DNA of 64,000 nt from Rhizorhapis sp036570425 (GTDB lineage Bacteria; Pseudomonadota; Alphaproteobacteria; Sphingomonadales; Sphingomonadaceae): positions 124,001 through 188,000 of the forward strand of contig DATCYF010000018.1 of the NCBI GenBank assembly GCA_036570425.1. The letters are read 5' to 3'. The notes under the pieces were generated by a model. The model saw only the letters and a list, made by a program, of their open reading frames with translations, was not told the DNA's origin and did no database searches. Shown one piece after another: positions 1 through 8,560 of this stretch. The first letter of the stretch is position 1. Each line of letters begins with the position of its first letter. Both the position numbers and the translations under genes were made by a program.

Positions 1-44
1 TCCACGTGCAGACCCGATAACATTCTGGAAAAAGGTTTGTTCTT

Positions 45-1505
45 TTGACCGTTCCCTCTGCGACGTTCGTTCTCTTCGGCGCCACCGGCGATCTCGCCCA
101 TCGGATGATCTTCCCGTCACTTTACAATCTTTTCGGCGATAATTTGTTGCCCGAGGATTTCCTGATCGTTGCTTCGGGCCGGTCGCCGCTGGACGATGCG
201 GCGTTCCGCAAAGACATCGACAAGGGGCTGAAGGAATTTCTGGCTGACGGCCTCTATGATTCCCATCAGGCGGCAAAATTCGCCGAAATGATTATATATT
301 GCCCGGTGAGCGTGGATAATGACGATCAGTTTGCCGCGCTTGCCGACCGAGTCAGCGACCGGATGGACAAGGGCTTCTCAATCTATCTTTCCACGCCGCC
401 ATCCCTGTTCGCACCCACTGCAATGGCTTTGAAAAAGGCGGGGCTGACCGGACCCAACAGCCGAATCGCAATGGAAAAACCCATTGGCCACGATCTCCCG
501 TCATGCCGGGAGGTCAACGAGGTCATGGGGTCAATCTTCGACGAGGATCGGATTTTCCGGGTCGATCACTATCTGGGCAAGGAAACCGTCCAGAATTTGC
601 TGGCTCTGCGCTTTGGCAACATGCTGTTCGAACCCCTGTGGAATAATCATGCCATTGAGCATGTGCAGATCACTGTCGCCGAAACTGTGGGGCTGGAAGG
701 GCGCGTCTCCTATTATGACGGCGTCGGCGCGCTGAAGGATATGGTGCAGAACCATTTGCTTCAGCTTCTCGCTCTTGTCGCCATGGAACCCCCGGCGCGC
801 ATCGATTCGACCGCAGTGCGCGATGAGAAGGTGAAGGTGCTCCGCTCTCTGCGTCCCATGAACGAAAGCAGCGTGCTGACGCATAGCGTGAAGGGTCAAT
901 ATGGCCCGGGCGCGGTCAAGGGGCAGATCGTCGTCGGCTATGACGATGAACTTGGCCGGGACTCGGACACCGAAACTTTCGTGGCGATCAAAGCCTTTGT
1001 CGATAACTGGCGCTGGAAAGGGGTGCCCTTCTATATCCGCACGGGCAAGCGACTGCCCAACAGGCAGTCGGAAATCCTGATTCAGTTCAAGAATGTTCCG
1101 CACTCCATCTTCGCGACCAAGGGCAAGGGGCTGGAACCCAACACCCTTATCATCCGCCTTCAGCCGGAGGAAAATATCCGACTCCTCATCATGGCGAAAC
1201 AGCCGGGGCTGGATCGCGAAGGCGTCGAACTGCGTGAGGTCGGCCTGAACGTCAGTCTGGATGCCGCCTTCGCAAAGACGCGCCGCCGCATTGCCTATGA
1301 GCGCCTGATCCTTGATCTGCTGGAGGGTGATCCAACCCTGTTCGTGCGAGCCGACGAAGTGGAGGCGGCATGGGCCTGGATCGACAGCATCCATCATGGC
1401 TGGGCCGCCGCTGATATGAAGCCGGTAAAATATGCCGCGGGGAACTGGGGTCCGTCCTCGGCCATTGCTCTTATCGAACGGGATGGAGCGAGTTGGCATG
1501 ACTGA
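45..1505 (+). CDS. zwf: Glucose-6-phosphate 1-dehydrogenase
   Basis: Oxidises glucose 6-phosphate to 6-phosphogluconolactone with NAD(P)+ in the cytoplasm, the first step towards the Entner-Doudoroff route. The 486-residue length is normal for the family. The N-terminal dinucleotide-binding loop reads GATGDLAHRM, and the substrate/catalytic motif RVDHYLGKE begins at residue 172. The start is a TTG with AAAGG about 8 nt upstream; no better ATG lies near. It overlaps edd by 8 bp (ATGACTGA), so the four genes zwf-edd-glk-eda form one tightly packed operon. A 6-phosphogluconolactonase gene, which joins the cluster in many relatives, is not between zwf and edd here. The promoter is probably at or beyond the left edge of the window. 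Confidence 0.97.
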   Translation: MTVPSATFVLFGATGDLAHRMIFPSLYNLFGDNLLPEDFLIVASGRSPLDDAAFRKDIDKGLKEFLADGLYDSHQAAKFAEMIIYCPVSVDNDDQFAALADRVSDRMDKGFSIYLSTPPSLFAPTAMALKKAGLTGPNSRIAMEKPIGHDLPSCREVNEVMGSIFDEDRIFRVDHYLGKETVQNLLALRFGNMLFEPLWNNHAIEHVQITVAETVGLEGRVSYYDGVGALKDMVQNHLLQLLALVAMEPPARIDSTAVRDEKVKVLRSLRPMNESSVLTHSVKGQYGPGAVKGQIVVGYDDELGRDSDTETFVAIKAFVDNWRWKGVPFYIRTGKRLPNRQSEILIQFKNVPHSIFATKGKGLEPNTLIIRLQPEENIRLLIMAKQPGLDREGVELREVGLNVSLDAAFAKTRRRIAYERLILDLLEGDPTLFVRADEVEAAWAWIDSIHHGWAAADMKPVKYAAGNWGPSSAIALIERDGASWHD

Positions 1506-3327
1506 TCTGAATTCCACCATTGCCGCGGTGACGGAACGAATCGTGAAGCGCAGCGCGCAGGCACGCACCAAATATCTGGACCTCATCAAGCGCGGACGCG
1601 ATGCGGGGATCAATCGCACACAGCTTTCCTGCGGCAATCTGGCGCACGGCTTTGCCGCCAGTGGAGACGACAAACCCATCATAAAGTCCGGCAATGCCAT
1701 GAACATGGGCATCGTCACTGCCTATAACGACATGCTCTCGGCGCATCAGCCCTATGGCCGTTATCCCGAGATGATAAAGATCGCCGCTCGGGAAGTCGGC
1801 GCCACGGCGCAAGTCGCCGGCGGGGTGCCTGCCATGTGCGATGGCGTGACGCAGGGTCAGGCGGGCATGGACCTGTCACTCTTTTCCCGCGACACCATTG
1901 CGATGGGCACAGCGATCGCGCTCTCCCACGGAATGTTCGAAGGGGCATTGCTGCTGGGCATTTGCGACAAGATCGTGCCCGGCCTGCTGATCGGCGCGCT
2001 TCGCTTTGGCCATGTACCGACGATTCTGGTTCCCGGCGGGCCTATGCCCTCGGGTCTTTCCAACAAGGAAAAGGTCCGCGTTCGCCAGCTTTATGCGGAA
2101 GGGAAAGTGGGAAAGAAGGAGTTGCTGGAGGCTGAAAGCGCCTCCTATCATGGTCCCGGCACCTGCACTTTCTATGGCACAGCCAATTCCAACCAGATGA
2201 TGATGGAGGTGATGGGCCTGCACATGCCGGGCGCAGCCTTCATTAATCCCGGCACAAAGTTGCGCAGCGAACTTACCCGCGCCGCTGTCCACCGTCTGGC
2301 GCATATCGGTTGGGATGGCGACGATTATCGGCCATTGGGCCTGTGCATCGATGAAAAGGCGATCGTCAACGCCATCATCGGCCTGCTTGCGACCGGCGGA
2401 TCGACCAATCACGCCATCCACCTGCCCGCGATCGCGCGGGCGGCCGGGATCAGCGTCGATTGGACGGATTTCGCGGAGCTATCGGCCATGGTGCCGCTGC
2501 TGGCCCGCGTCTATCCCAACGGATCGGGCGATGTTAACCATTTCCATGCGGCGGGCGGCATGGCATGGGTCATCAGTCAGCTTCTGGACGCTGGCCTGCT
2601 TCATCGCGACATCATGACCGTGGCCCGTGCGGATCTTACAGATTACGGCAAGGACCCGGTCCTGGAGAATGAGGCGCTCACCTGGAAAGACCCCCCGGCC
2701 GAGCCGCGCGATTATTCCATGGTTCGTCCTGCATCCGATCCTTTTCAGCCCGATGGCGGTATGAAATTGCTGACCGGCAATCTGGGCCGTTGCATCATGA
2801 AGACGAGCGCGGTTGATCCTTCCCACTGGACCATAGAAGCGCCTGTCCGGGTCTTTTCGACGCAGGAAGGCGTTATTGAAGCCTTCAAGGAGGGCGAGCT
2901 TGATCGGGACGTGATCGTGGTCGTCCGTTTCCAGGGGCCCCGCGCCAACGGCATGCCGGAACTGCACAAGCTCACGCCTCAGTTGGGCGTCCTTCAGGAC
3001 AAGGGGCACAGGGTCGCACTTCTCACCGATGGGCGCATGTCCGGAGCCAGCGGCAAGGTGCCTGCCGCGATCCACCTGTCGCCTGAAGCGCTGGGCGGCG
3101 GCCCCATCGCCAGGCTGCGTGATGGTGACATGGTGCGTGTATGCGCAATGAGTGGAGACATCAGCGCCTTGGTGGACGCCGCGGAATGGAGCATGCGACC
3201 GGATGCGCCCGCCCCGCCACCTCCTTACAATAGCGGTCGCGAACTTTTCGCACTGTTCAGGCACCATAGCGATGAGGCGGAGGCCGGCGCATCGGCTATG
3301 CTGGCGGCAATGGATACGGAATTGTGA
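1498..3327 (+). CDS. edd: Phosphogluconate dehydratase
   Basis: Dehydrates 6-phosphogluconate to 2-keto-3-deoxy-6-phosphogluconate, the signature step of the Entner-Doudoroff pathway. The 609-residue product belongs to the IlvD/Edd iron-sulfur dehydratase family. Cluster-type cysteines are visible in AMCDGVTQGQ, GICDKIVPG and GPGTCTFYG. The ATG at 1498 (MTDLNST) is preferred over an in-frame ATG at 1432 because it has GGAGCGAG in front and keeps the normal operon overlap with zwf. The stop overlaps the GTG start of glk in a GTGA tetranucleotide, which suggests translational coupling. Confidence 0.97.
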   Translation: MTDLNSTIAAVTERIVKRSAQARTKYLDLIKRGRDAGINRTQLSCGNLAHGFAASGDDKPIIKSGNAMNMGIVTAYNDMLSAHQPYGRYPEMIKIAAREVGATAQVAGGVPAMCDGVTQGQAGMDLSLFSRDTIAMGTAIALSHGMFEGALLLGICDKIVPGLLIGALRFGHVPTILVPGGPMPSGLSNKEKVRVRQLYAEGKVGKKELLEAESASYHGPGTCTFYGTANSNQMMMEVMGLHMPGAAFINPGTKLRSELTRAAVHRLAHIGWDGDDYRPLGLCIDEKAIVNAIIGLLATGGSTNHAIHLPAIARAAGISVDWTDFAELSAMVPLLARVYPNGSGDVNHFHAAGGMAWVISQLLDAGLLHRDIMTVARADLTDYGKDPVLENEALTWKDPPAEPRDYSMVRPASDPFQPDGGMKLLTGNLGRCIMKTSAVDPSHWTIEAPVRVFSTQEGVIEAFKEGELDRDVIVVVRFQGPRANGMPELHKLTPQLGVLQDKGHRVALLTDGRMSGASGKVPAAIHLSPEALGGGPIARLRDGDMVRVCAMSGDISALVDAAEWSMRPDAPAPPPPYNSGRELFALFRHHSDEAEAGASAMLAAMDTEL

Positions 3328-4319
3328 AAGAAATCGTAGCGGTCGATGTGGGCGGCACCAACGCCCGGTTCGCACGCGCAAGGCTTGACGCAAACGGCAC
3401 CCCCAGCCTGGGTAAAGTCCGCAAGTACAAGGTCGCCGATCATGTGAGCCTTGCCGCCACATGGGCCGCCTTTGCCCGCGACGAAGCCAATGAAGGCAGC
3501 GGCGATCTGCCTGGCTCCGCCTGTATTGCTTTTGCGACGGCGATGCACAGGGATGTCGTCAAGCTGACCAACAGTAGCTGGATTCTCCGGCCCGACATGT
3601 TGGCCGGCGAATTGGGATTGGCAGAACTACGCCTGATCAATGACTTCGAAGCCGTCGCTCATGCCATATCGAAACTGCCCGCTGAAAATCTGCAGCTGCT
3701 TTTCGGCGAAGATAGACCTTTCCCCGAAAATGGCGCCGTGACGATCCTTGGGCCCGGAACGGGCCTTGGCGTCGCCATGATCGCGTATGAGGATGGCGTG
3801 CCGCACGTCGTGGCGACAGAGGGCGGCCATATGGATTTTTCGCCGCTGGACAACGTGGAAACCCGGCTGCTGGACTATCTGCGGCAGAAATTCGTCCGCG
3901 TATCCGTGGAACGGATCGTTTCAGGCCCCGGCCTCAATAACATCTATCAAGGGCTCGCGGTCCAGAACCACGAAAAGATTCAGCTCATGACCGATGCCGA
4001 CCTGTGGGCCGCTGCGCTTGACGGCAACGTGCCGCTGGCGCGTACGGCGCTGGACAGGCTGTGCCTCTCTTACGGGGCAGTCGCTGGCGATCTGGCGCTC
4101 GCGCATGGACCCCACGCCGTCGTATTGGCGGGCGGACTGACCCAGCGCATGCGCGATCATTTGCCTGACAGTGGTTTTCATAGCCGGTTCACGGCCAAGG
4201 GGCGCTTCGAAAGCCTTATGGGCACAATCCCCGTTCGGCTGGCCGTTCATGAGGAAATCGGCCTGTTCGGCGCGGCTGCGGCATTTCGGGAGAGAAAGCA
4301 TGACACGCACGGTCGATGA
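3324..4319 (+). CDS. glk: Glucokinase
   Basis: Phosphorylates free glucose with ATP, feeding zwf; cytoplasmic. The 331-residue product has the glucokinase N-terminal phosphate-binding motif DVGGTNARF (residues 8-16), a second nucleotide loop GPGTGLGVA, and the EGGHMDFSP segment that carries substrate-contact residues in the Glk family. The start is GTG, overlapping the edd stop by 4 bp. The 3' end overlaps eda by 20 bp. Placing glucokinase inside the Entner-Doudoroff operon fits an organism that takes up unphosphorylated glucose. Confidence 0.95.
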   Translation: MKEIVAVDVGGTNARFARARLDANGTPSLGKVRKYKVADHVSLAATWAAFARDEANEGSGDLPGSACIAFATAMHRDVVKLTNSSWILRPDMLAGELGLAELRLINDFEAVAHAISKLPAENLQLLFGEDRPFPENGAVTILGPGTGLGVAMIAYEDGVPHVVATEGGHMDFSPLDNVETRLLDYLRQKFVRVSVERIVSGPGLNNIYQGLAVQNHEKIQLMTDADLWAAALDGNVPLARTALDRLCLSYGAVAGDLALAHGPHAVVLAGGLTQRMRDHLPDSGFHSRFTAKGRFESLMGTIPVRLAVHEEIGLFGAAAAFRERKHDTHGR

Positions 4320-4917
4320 AATCATGGAACTGGCGCCTGTCATCCCCGTGCTCGTGATCGAGCGCGTAGAGGATGCCCAGCCCATAGCCCAGGCATTGGT
4401 GGCGGGCGGTCTCCCCGCTCTTGAAGTCACCATGCGCACATCCGTTGCTCTGCAGGTCATGCGCGAAATGGCGCAAGTGCCTGGCGCCATCGTGGGCGCT
4501 GGGACAGTCCTCAATCCCAAACAGCTCGATCAGGCCATGGAAGCAGGCGCGCAATTCATCGTCAGCCCCGGCCTCACCAAACCGTTGGGCAAGGCCGCAG
4601 TGAAGAGCGGCATCGCCTTCCTCCCCGGCACGGCCACGGCGGGCGACATCATGCGCGGTATGGACATGGGACTGGAGCGTTTCAAATTCTTTCCCGCTGA
4701 AACCTCAGGTGGCATCGCGGCGCTAAAGGCCCTTGCCGCACCGTTCCATACGGTACGCTTCTGTCCCACCGGCGGGATCAGGGCGGAGACGGCAGCCGCA
4801 TGGCTCGCCGAACCCGCTGTTAAATGCGTAGGCGGAAGCTGGGTGGTGCCCAAGGGAAAAGTGGATCCAGCCAAGATCGAAGCACTGGCGCGAAAGGCGG
4901 CTGCTCTCCGGGGCTGA
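4300..4917 (+). CDS. eda: KDPG aldolase
   Basis: Cleaves 2-keto-3-deoxy-6-phosphogluconate to pyruvate and glyceraldehyde 3-phosphate, completing the Entner-Doudoroff pathway. The 205-residue product has the usual trimeric-aldolase length. The Schiff-base lysine is K129 in ERFKFFPAE, the catalytic glutamate is E42 in ALEVTMRT, and GAGTVLN is the conserved phosphate-side loop. The open frame extends upstream to 4171, but the ATG at 4300 with AGAGAAAG in front gives the family's normal N-terminus. The last gene of the operon; it is convergent with the anti-sigma gene 28 bp away. Confidence 0.96.
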   Translation: MTRTVDEIMELAPVIPVLVIERVEDAQPIAQALVAGGLPALEVTMRTSVALQVMREMAQVPGAIVGAGTVLNPKQLDQAMEAGAQFIVSPGLTKPLGKAAVKSGIAFLPGTATAGDIMRGMDMGLERFKFFPAETSGGIAALKALAAPFHTVRFCPTGGIRAETAAAWLAEPAVKCVGGSWVVPKGKVDPAKIEALARKAAALRG

Positions 4918-4945
4918 AGCCCGCATCAGACAGATTCCCCCGCGA

Positions 4946-5686
4946 CTACTGCCGCCAGTCCGCATCCCGAGCTGCCCTTTCCGCCTCGGCATCGAAGGGA
5001 ACACCGGCAATCATATCCTCAACCGCAGCCGCCAGACGCGGATCAGCGGCAGAGGCCTGACGATAATCCGTCGCTTTCCTGCCGCCGGACAATATCTGTT
5101 CCAGCCGCCATCTGCCATCCTCCTCACAGGCAATCCCTGACATGGCCTGTCCGGCAAAGGTTCGGCAAATGCTGCCCTCCTTGCTGCGAAAGCTAAGGCC
5201 GATCCGCGTCGGTAAACCCATTGCTTGAGCCGAAGCGAGCTGCCGGTCCAGCGCTTTTGCCAATTCTCCTTGCGCCACAATCGTGCCGCCGCTGATCGCA
5301 ACTGGACCGCTGCCCCCCATATTCTGCCCAACCGCCAGACCAAGCACCAGACTGGCCGCCATCGCCGCCGCGATGCCCCAGCCGGGACGCCAGCGGCGCT
5401 TGGCCTCCGCTTCCTCGACACGCCGGGCGCGGACGCCGGCCAGGCTGACGACCGTGGCAGGCGCGGCTAAATCCTGCCCTGTCAAAAGCGCCTTCAAATG
5501 CTCTGGCACCGGCTCATCCGCGATCGGGCCGAAATGATGTGTCAGGGTTTGACGCAGCCGCCTGTGCGCCTCCACCTTGCGGCCAAGTTCTGGATCGGCG
5601 GCGATAGCACGCTCCACATGCGCATGGACCTCCGGGTCCAGCTCTCCGTCCGCAAAGGCCACCAGCATCTCGTCAGTGATCTTCAT
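4946..5686 (-). CDS. Anti-sigma factor, single membrane span
   Basis: Probably sequesters the ECF sigma factor encoded just upstream. The 246-residue product starts with a short helical cytoplasmic domain (residues 1-70, ADGELDPEVHAHVERAIAAD type) that resembles the N-terminus of anti-sigma factors. A membrane helix follows at about residues 103-121, then a roughly 120-residue periplasmic domain with two cysteines. The HxxxCxxC zinc motif of the ZAS class is absent, so it is a non-zinc anti-sigma. Its ATG overlaps the sigma stop (ATGA), the classic sigma/anti-sigma coupling. The signal it senses cannot be read from sequence. Confidence 0.85.
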   Translation of the reverse strand: MKITDEMLVAFADGELDPEVHAHVERAIAADPELGRKVEAHRRLRQTLTHHFGPIADEPVPEHLKALLTGQDLAAPATVVSLAGVRARRVEEAEAKRRWRPGWGIAAAMAASLVLGLAVGQNMGGSGPVAISGGTIVAQGELAKALDRQLASAQAMGLPTRIGLSFRSKEGSICRTFAGQAMSGIACEEDGRWRLEQILSGGRKATDYRQASAADPRLAAAVEDMIAGVPFDAEAERAARDADWRQ

Positions 5687-6171
5687 GCCGCCTCCCCCAG
5701 CTCAACGAGCAGCGCATTGCGCCCACGCACCAGCCGGGACGTCAATGTGCCAATGGGTATGTCCAATATGTCCGCTGCTTCCCGATAAGCGAATCCTTCG
5801 ACAAGGACGAGCGCAATAACCTCGCGCTGTTCATCGGGGAGCCGCGCCATCGCGCGCGCCACATCGGACAGTTCCACCGCCGCTTCGATCCGCCGATCGC
5901 CGGGATCAGGTGCATTCTCCCCTTCCTCCTCCGGCGCGAAGGTTTTCGCTCGTCTCTGTCTGGCTCTTGCCTCATCGATCCAGATATTACGCATGATCCG
6001 ATACATCCAGCTATCCAGCCTCGTGCCCTCCGCCCACAAATGCCGCGACTTCAGCGCACGCTCCAGCGCCGCCTGGCACAGGTCATCGCCATCCGCCGCG
6101 TTACGCGAAAGCCCCGCCGCGAAACGCCGCAGCCGAGGCAGAAGAGCCAGCAATTCGCCTTCGAAAGCCAT
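5683..6171 (-). CDS. ECF-family RNA polymerase sigma factor
   Basis: A 160-residue sigma factor with only regions 2 and 4. Region 2 covers roughly residues 5-70 (DLCQAALERAL, LDSWMYRIMRNIWIDE) and region 4 roughly residues 105-155 (LPDEQREVIALVLVEG, then the helix-turn-helix YREAADILDIPIGTLTSR). The open frame reaches back to 6210, but ATG 6171 has GGAG about 6 nt upstream, and a start at 6210 would put the coding sequence over the promoter motif described at 6204-6230. Translationally coupled to the anti-sigma gene. Likely autoregulated, because the same motif also precedes the Gly-rich gene at 7658. The exact ECF group was not determined. Confidence 0.9.
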   Translation of the reverse strand: MAFEGELLALLPRLRRFAAGLSRNAADGDDLCQAALERALKSRHLWAEGTRLDSWMYRIMRNIWIDEARARQRRAKTFAPEEEGENAPDPGDRRIEAAVELSDVARAMARLPDEQREVIALVLVEGFAYREAADILDIPIGTLTSRLVRGRNALLVELGEAA

Positions 6172-6203
6172 CAGGGCTCCATTTTCCCATTCTGTATGGA
6201 TGA

Positions 6204-6230
6204 AACGCACCGCGCCAATCGTTTAATCCC
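6204..6230 (-). promoter_or_regulatory. Putative ECF sigma promoter upstream of the sigma/anti-sigma operon
   Basis: On the minus strand the sequence reads GGGATTAAAC, 13 bases, then CGTT. The CGTT box ends 32 bases before the ATG at 6171. The identical 10-mer, identical 13-base spacer length and identical CGTT occur in front of the gene at 7658. AAC/CGTT-like elements at this spacing are typical of ECF sigma promoters, so this is the probable autoregulatory site. The function is inferred, not shown. Confidence 0.6.
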
Positions 6231-6287
6231 CGGGACAGGATATTTTTCGCATCCTATGCTGAGGGATCGAAAAGAAAAGGACTGAAC

Positions 6288-7559
6288 ATGCGCGGAGCGC
6301 TCTTCATGGTTGCCAGCCTGTCGCTATGGATGCTCCCCGCCTCCAGTCCGGCGCAGCTTGGTCTGCCGGGCAGGCTGGGTGTGCCTGATGTGCTCGATGG
6401 CGTAGAATCGCTTCCAGGCCGTTTGCCCCTGCCCGACATCGAAAGGCTTTCGCCAGTACGCGCGGCGCGGACGCTGCTTGATGCACGAACGCAGCGGCTG
6501 GCTGACCTTGTCCGCAGGCACCCGGACGATCTGGAATGGGATGATCGGGATTATCCGGCGGTGCGGGGCATGATATTGGCTACCGGCCTTTCCGACGAAC
6601 AGATGGTGAGGCTGCGTTCCGCCGGTTTCAATCCCGTCCGCGAAGATATTGATGCGCTTGGCCTCGGCTATGTCCGGCTGCAAACGCCGGATGATAAAGG
6701 CCTTGCCCAGAGCATCCGGCAAGCGCGCAAAATCGCCCCGAACGCGGCAATCGGCAGCAATCCGATCTATTTCCAAAGCGGCCCAACTACGCGGGGAAGC
6801 GGCGCGCTTGCGGACGGAGGCAGAAATGCAGGCCGCGCGGTCGGCCTGATCGACGGGGGCGTAGGCAAGCATCCCGCCCTCACCGGCCATATTCAGCAGC
6901 GCGGCTTTGCCAAGGGCGCGCCCGCCCCCAGCGGCCACGGCACCGCCGTCGCTTCGCTGATCGTGGGCGACGGCAAGGTGAAGGGCGCAGCCCCTGGCGC
7001 GCCGTTGCTGGTCGCGGACATTTACGGGCGCGACCCGGCGGGCGGCAGCGCCATCGCCATTGCACGTGCGCTCGGATGGATGGCTGCCAACGGCGTCCGC
7101 ATCGTAACGATCAGCCTCGTCGGCCCCGACAATCCGCTGCTCGCCGGTGCAGTCAGCGCGGCGCGGCGCAAGGGTCTGATCCTGGTAGCCGCTGTCGGCA
7201 ATGACGGCCCTGCCGCCCCGCCGGCCTTCCCCGCCTCCTATGACGGAGTAGTCGCGGTCACTGGCGTGGACGGCAGGAACAGGGCGCTGATCGAAGCGGG
7301 TCGCGCGCTGCATCTCGATTACTCAGCGCCGGGCGCAGATATGGTTGCAGCCAACATCAACGGTGAGGCCTCCCGCGTGCGCGGCACCTCCTTCGCAGCG
7401 CCTTTTGTTGCTGGAAGACTTTACCGGCATCTACAACAGGCCAGCATTACCGCCGCCATGCAAGCGCTGGCGGCCGAAGCACGGGATCTGGGCAAGCGCG
7501 GCCCCGACGGGACCTATGGCCGCGGCCTGGTCTGCGGCCAATGCCGCAACGCGCCATAA
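6288..7559 (+). CDS. Secreted S8 family serine peptidase (subtilase)
   Basis: A 423-residue subtilisin-like protease. A signal peptide is visible at residues 1 to about 22 (hydrophobic core, cleavage near SSPAQ), followed by a roughly 150-residue N-terminal region that may act as a propeptide. The catalytic triad is complete: D189 in GLIDGGVG, H217 in SGHGTAVASL and S368 in GTSFAAPFVAG. The oxyanion asparagine lies in AVGNDGPAAPP. It is divergent from the ECF sigma/anti-sigma pair across about 115 bp and upstream of a secreted Gly-rich protein. That suggests one envelope-stress or surface-protein unit, possibly with the protease acting on the anti-sigma or on the Gly-rich protein (speculation). 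Confidence 0.93.
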   Translation: MRGALFMVASLSLWMLPASSPAQLGLPGRLGVPDVLDGVESLPGRLPLPDIERLSPVRAARTLLDARTQRLADLVRRHPDDLEWDDRDYPAVRGMILATGLSDEQMVRLRSAGFNPVREDIDALGLGYVRLQTPDDKGLAQSIRQARKIAPNAAIGSNPIYFQSGPTTRGSGALADGGRNAGRAVGLIDGGVGKHPALTGHIQQRGFAKGAPAPSGHGTAVASLIVGDGKVKGAAPGAPLLVADIYGRDPAGGSAIAIARALGWMAANGVRIVTISLVGPDNPLLAGAVSAARRKGLILVAAVGNDGPAAPPAFPASYDGVVAVTGVDGRNRALIEAGRALHLDYSAPGADMVAANINGEASRVRGTSFAAPFVAGRLYRHLQQASITAAMQALAAEARDLGKRGPDGTYGRGLVCGQCRNAP

Positions 7560-7577
7560 CGAAAAATTTCGCATGCC

Positions 7578-7604
7578 GGGATTAAACGGCTTCGCGCTCT
7601 CGTT
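7578..7604 (+). promoter_or_regulatory. Putative ECF sigma promoter upstream of the Gly-rich secreted protein
   Basis: Reads GGGATTAAAC, 13 bases, CGTT, matching the element in front of the sigma gene (6204-6230, other strand) in both boxes and in spacer length. Both copies also have a CGAAAAAT-type AT-rich segment 7-8 bases upstream of the first box. The CGTT box lies about 53 bases before the ATG at 7658, giving a short leader. Confidence 0.6.
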
Positions 7605-7657
7605 GCCTTCATATGAGCAGGATTTCGGTCCCTCATTCACAATGAAGGAGATGAGAG

Positions 7658-8497
7658 ATGAAAAAGACACTGATCACCACGGCGGCGGCGGCCATTGCCC
7701 TGGCAACAGCTCCTGCCTCGGCTCAGCTTCTGGGCGGCGGTGGCGGCCTTGGCGGCTCGCTCGGCGGAACGTTGGGCGGTGCGCTTGGCGGCGGTCTTGG
7801 CCCGATCGGCGGTAATACCGTCGGCAGCGTCACCGGTAGCGGCAGCCTTGATACGGAACGCAGCATCGACACCCGTTCGGGTCGCGCCTCTGGCAAAGCC
7901 AGCGGCTCTGCCAAGGCGAACGGATCGGCGGGCGGGTCGGGCGATATAGTCGGCCAGACGCTCGGTGGTTCCGTCAATGGCGGCGCATCGGGCTCCGGCA
8001 GCGGCAGCGCTTCGGCTGACCTCGTCGGCACGAATGATGTGAGGAACGCTGCGGACAGTGTCCGCAATCAGGTCGGCAGCGCCGCTGGCGCAGCACGCGG
8101 AACGGCGCAGGGCGCGACATCCGGCGTCCTCAACAGTGCTCGCGCCGCATCGGGCAGCGCCGCAGCGAATGCGACAGGCAGCGGAGAGGCCATGGCCTTC
8201 GGTAATCTCGGTCAGCTCGCGGCTACCGGTTCGGGCGCAGCGAATGGCAGCGGTATGTTCGCGGTCAGCCCTGGCATGACGATCCAGGACGCGCGCGGCA
8301 AGGCCATTGGCACCGTGCAATCGGTCCGCTCCAATGGGCAGGGCGTGGTTCAGTCAGTGATCGTCGAAAGCGGCAACAGGGTTGCAGAATTGCCTGCCGC
8401 GAATTTCACTGGCTCCGGAAATGCTCTCGTGTCCGCCATGGGCAAAAGCGAGGTCAAGAAGGAGGCCAGCCAACAGGAAGAGGCCGCCAAGGACTAA
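7658..8497 (+). CDS. Secreted Gly/Ser/Ala-rich protein of unknown function
   Basis: A 279-residue protein with a clear signal peptide (MKKTLITT, cleavage after ASAQ). Gly-rich repeats of GGSLGGTLGGALGG type follow, then a long Ser/Gly/Ala-rich low-complexity middle. The C-terminal 70 residues are ordered (VSPGMTIQDARGKAIGTV), ending in a Lys/Glu-rich tail. The C-terminal part resembles a PRC-barrel-like fold (MxIxDxxGKxIGxVxSV), which is only a guess. The start ATG follows AAGGAGATGAG. Preceded by the putative ECF promoter at 7578-7604, so it is likely the main structural target of the neighbouring sigma factor. Confidence 0.8.
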   Translation: MKKTLITTAAAAIALATAPASAQLLGGGGGLGGSLGGTLGGALGGGLGPIGGNTVGSVTGSGSLDTERSIDTRSGRASGKASGSAKANGSAGGSGDIVGQTLGGSVNGGASGSGSGSASADLVGTNDVRNAADSVRNQVGSAAGAARGTAQGATSGVLNSARAASGSAAANATGSGEAMAFGNLGQLAATGSGAANGSGMFAVSPGMTIQDARGKAIGTVQSVRSNGQGVVQSVIVESGNRVAELPAANFTGSGNALVSAMGKSEVKKEASQQEEAAKD

Positions 8498-8517
8498 CCT
8501 CAACCGGAATGGAAAAG

Positions 8518-8539
8518 CCCCTCCCCTTAAGGGGAGGGG
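8518..8539. repeat. Perfect 11-bp inverted repeat (CCCCTCCCCTT/AAGGGGAGGGG)
   Basis: A gapless 22-bp palindrome centred on TTAA, 20 bp after the stop of the Gly-rich gene and between convergent genes. It has no T-tract, so it is a poor classical terminator. It may instead be one copy of a dispersed intergenic palindrome family. Confidence 0.6.
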
Positions 8540-8560
8540 TCATGTTGAATGAATAACATT

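Noticed and set aside
531..1718. 395-codon open frame on the minus strand opposite zwf and edd
   Set aside because: An antisense shadow of two certain genes; the translation shows no recognisable family.
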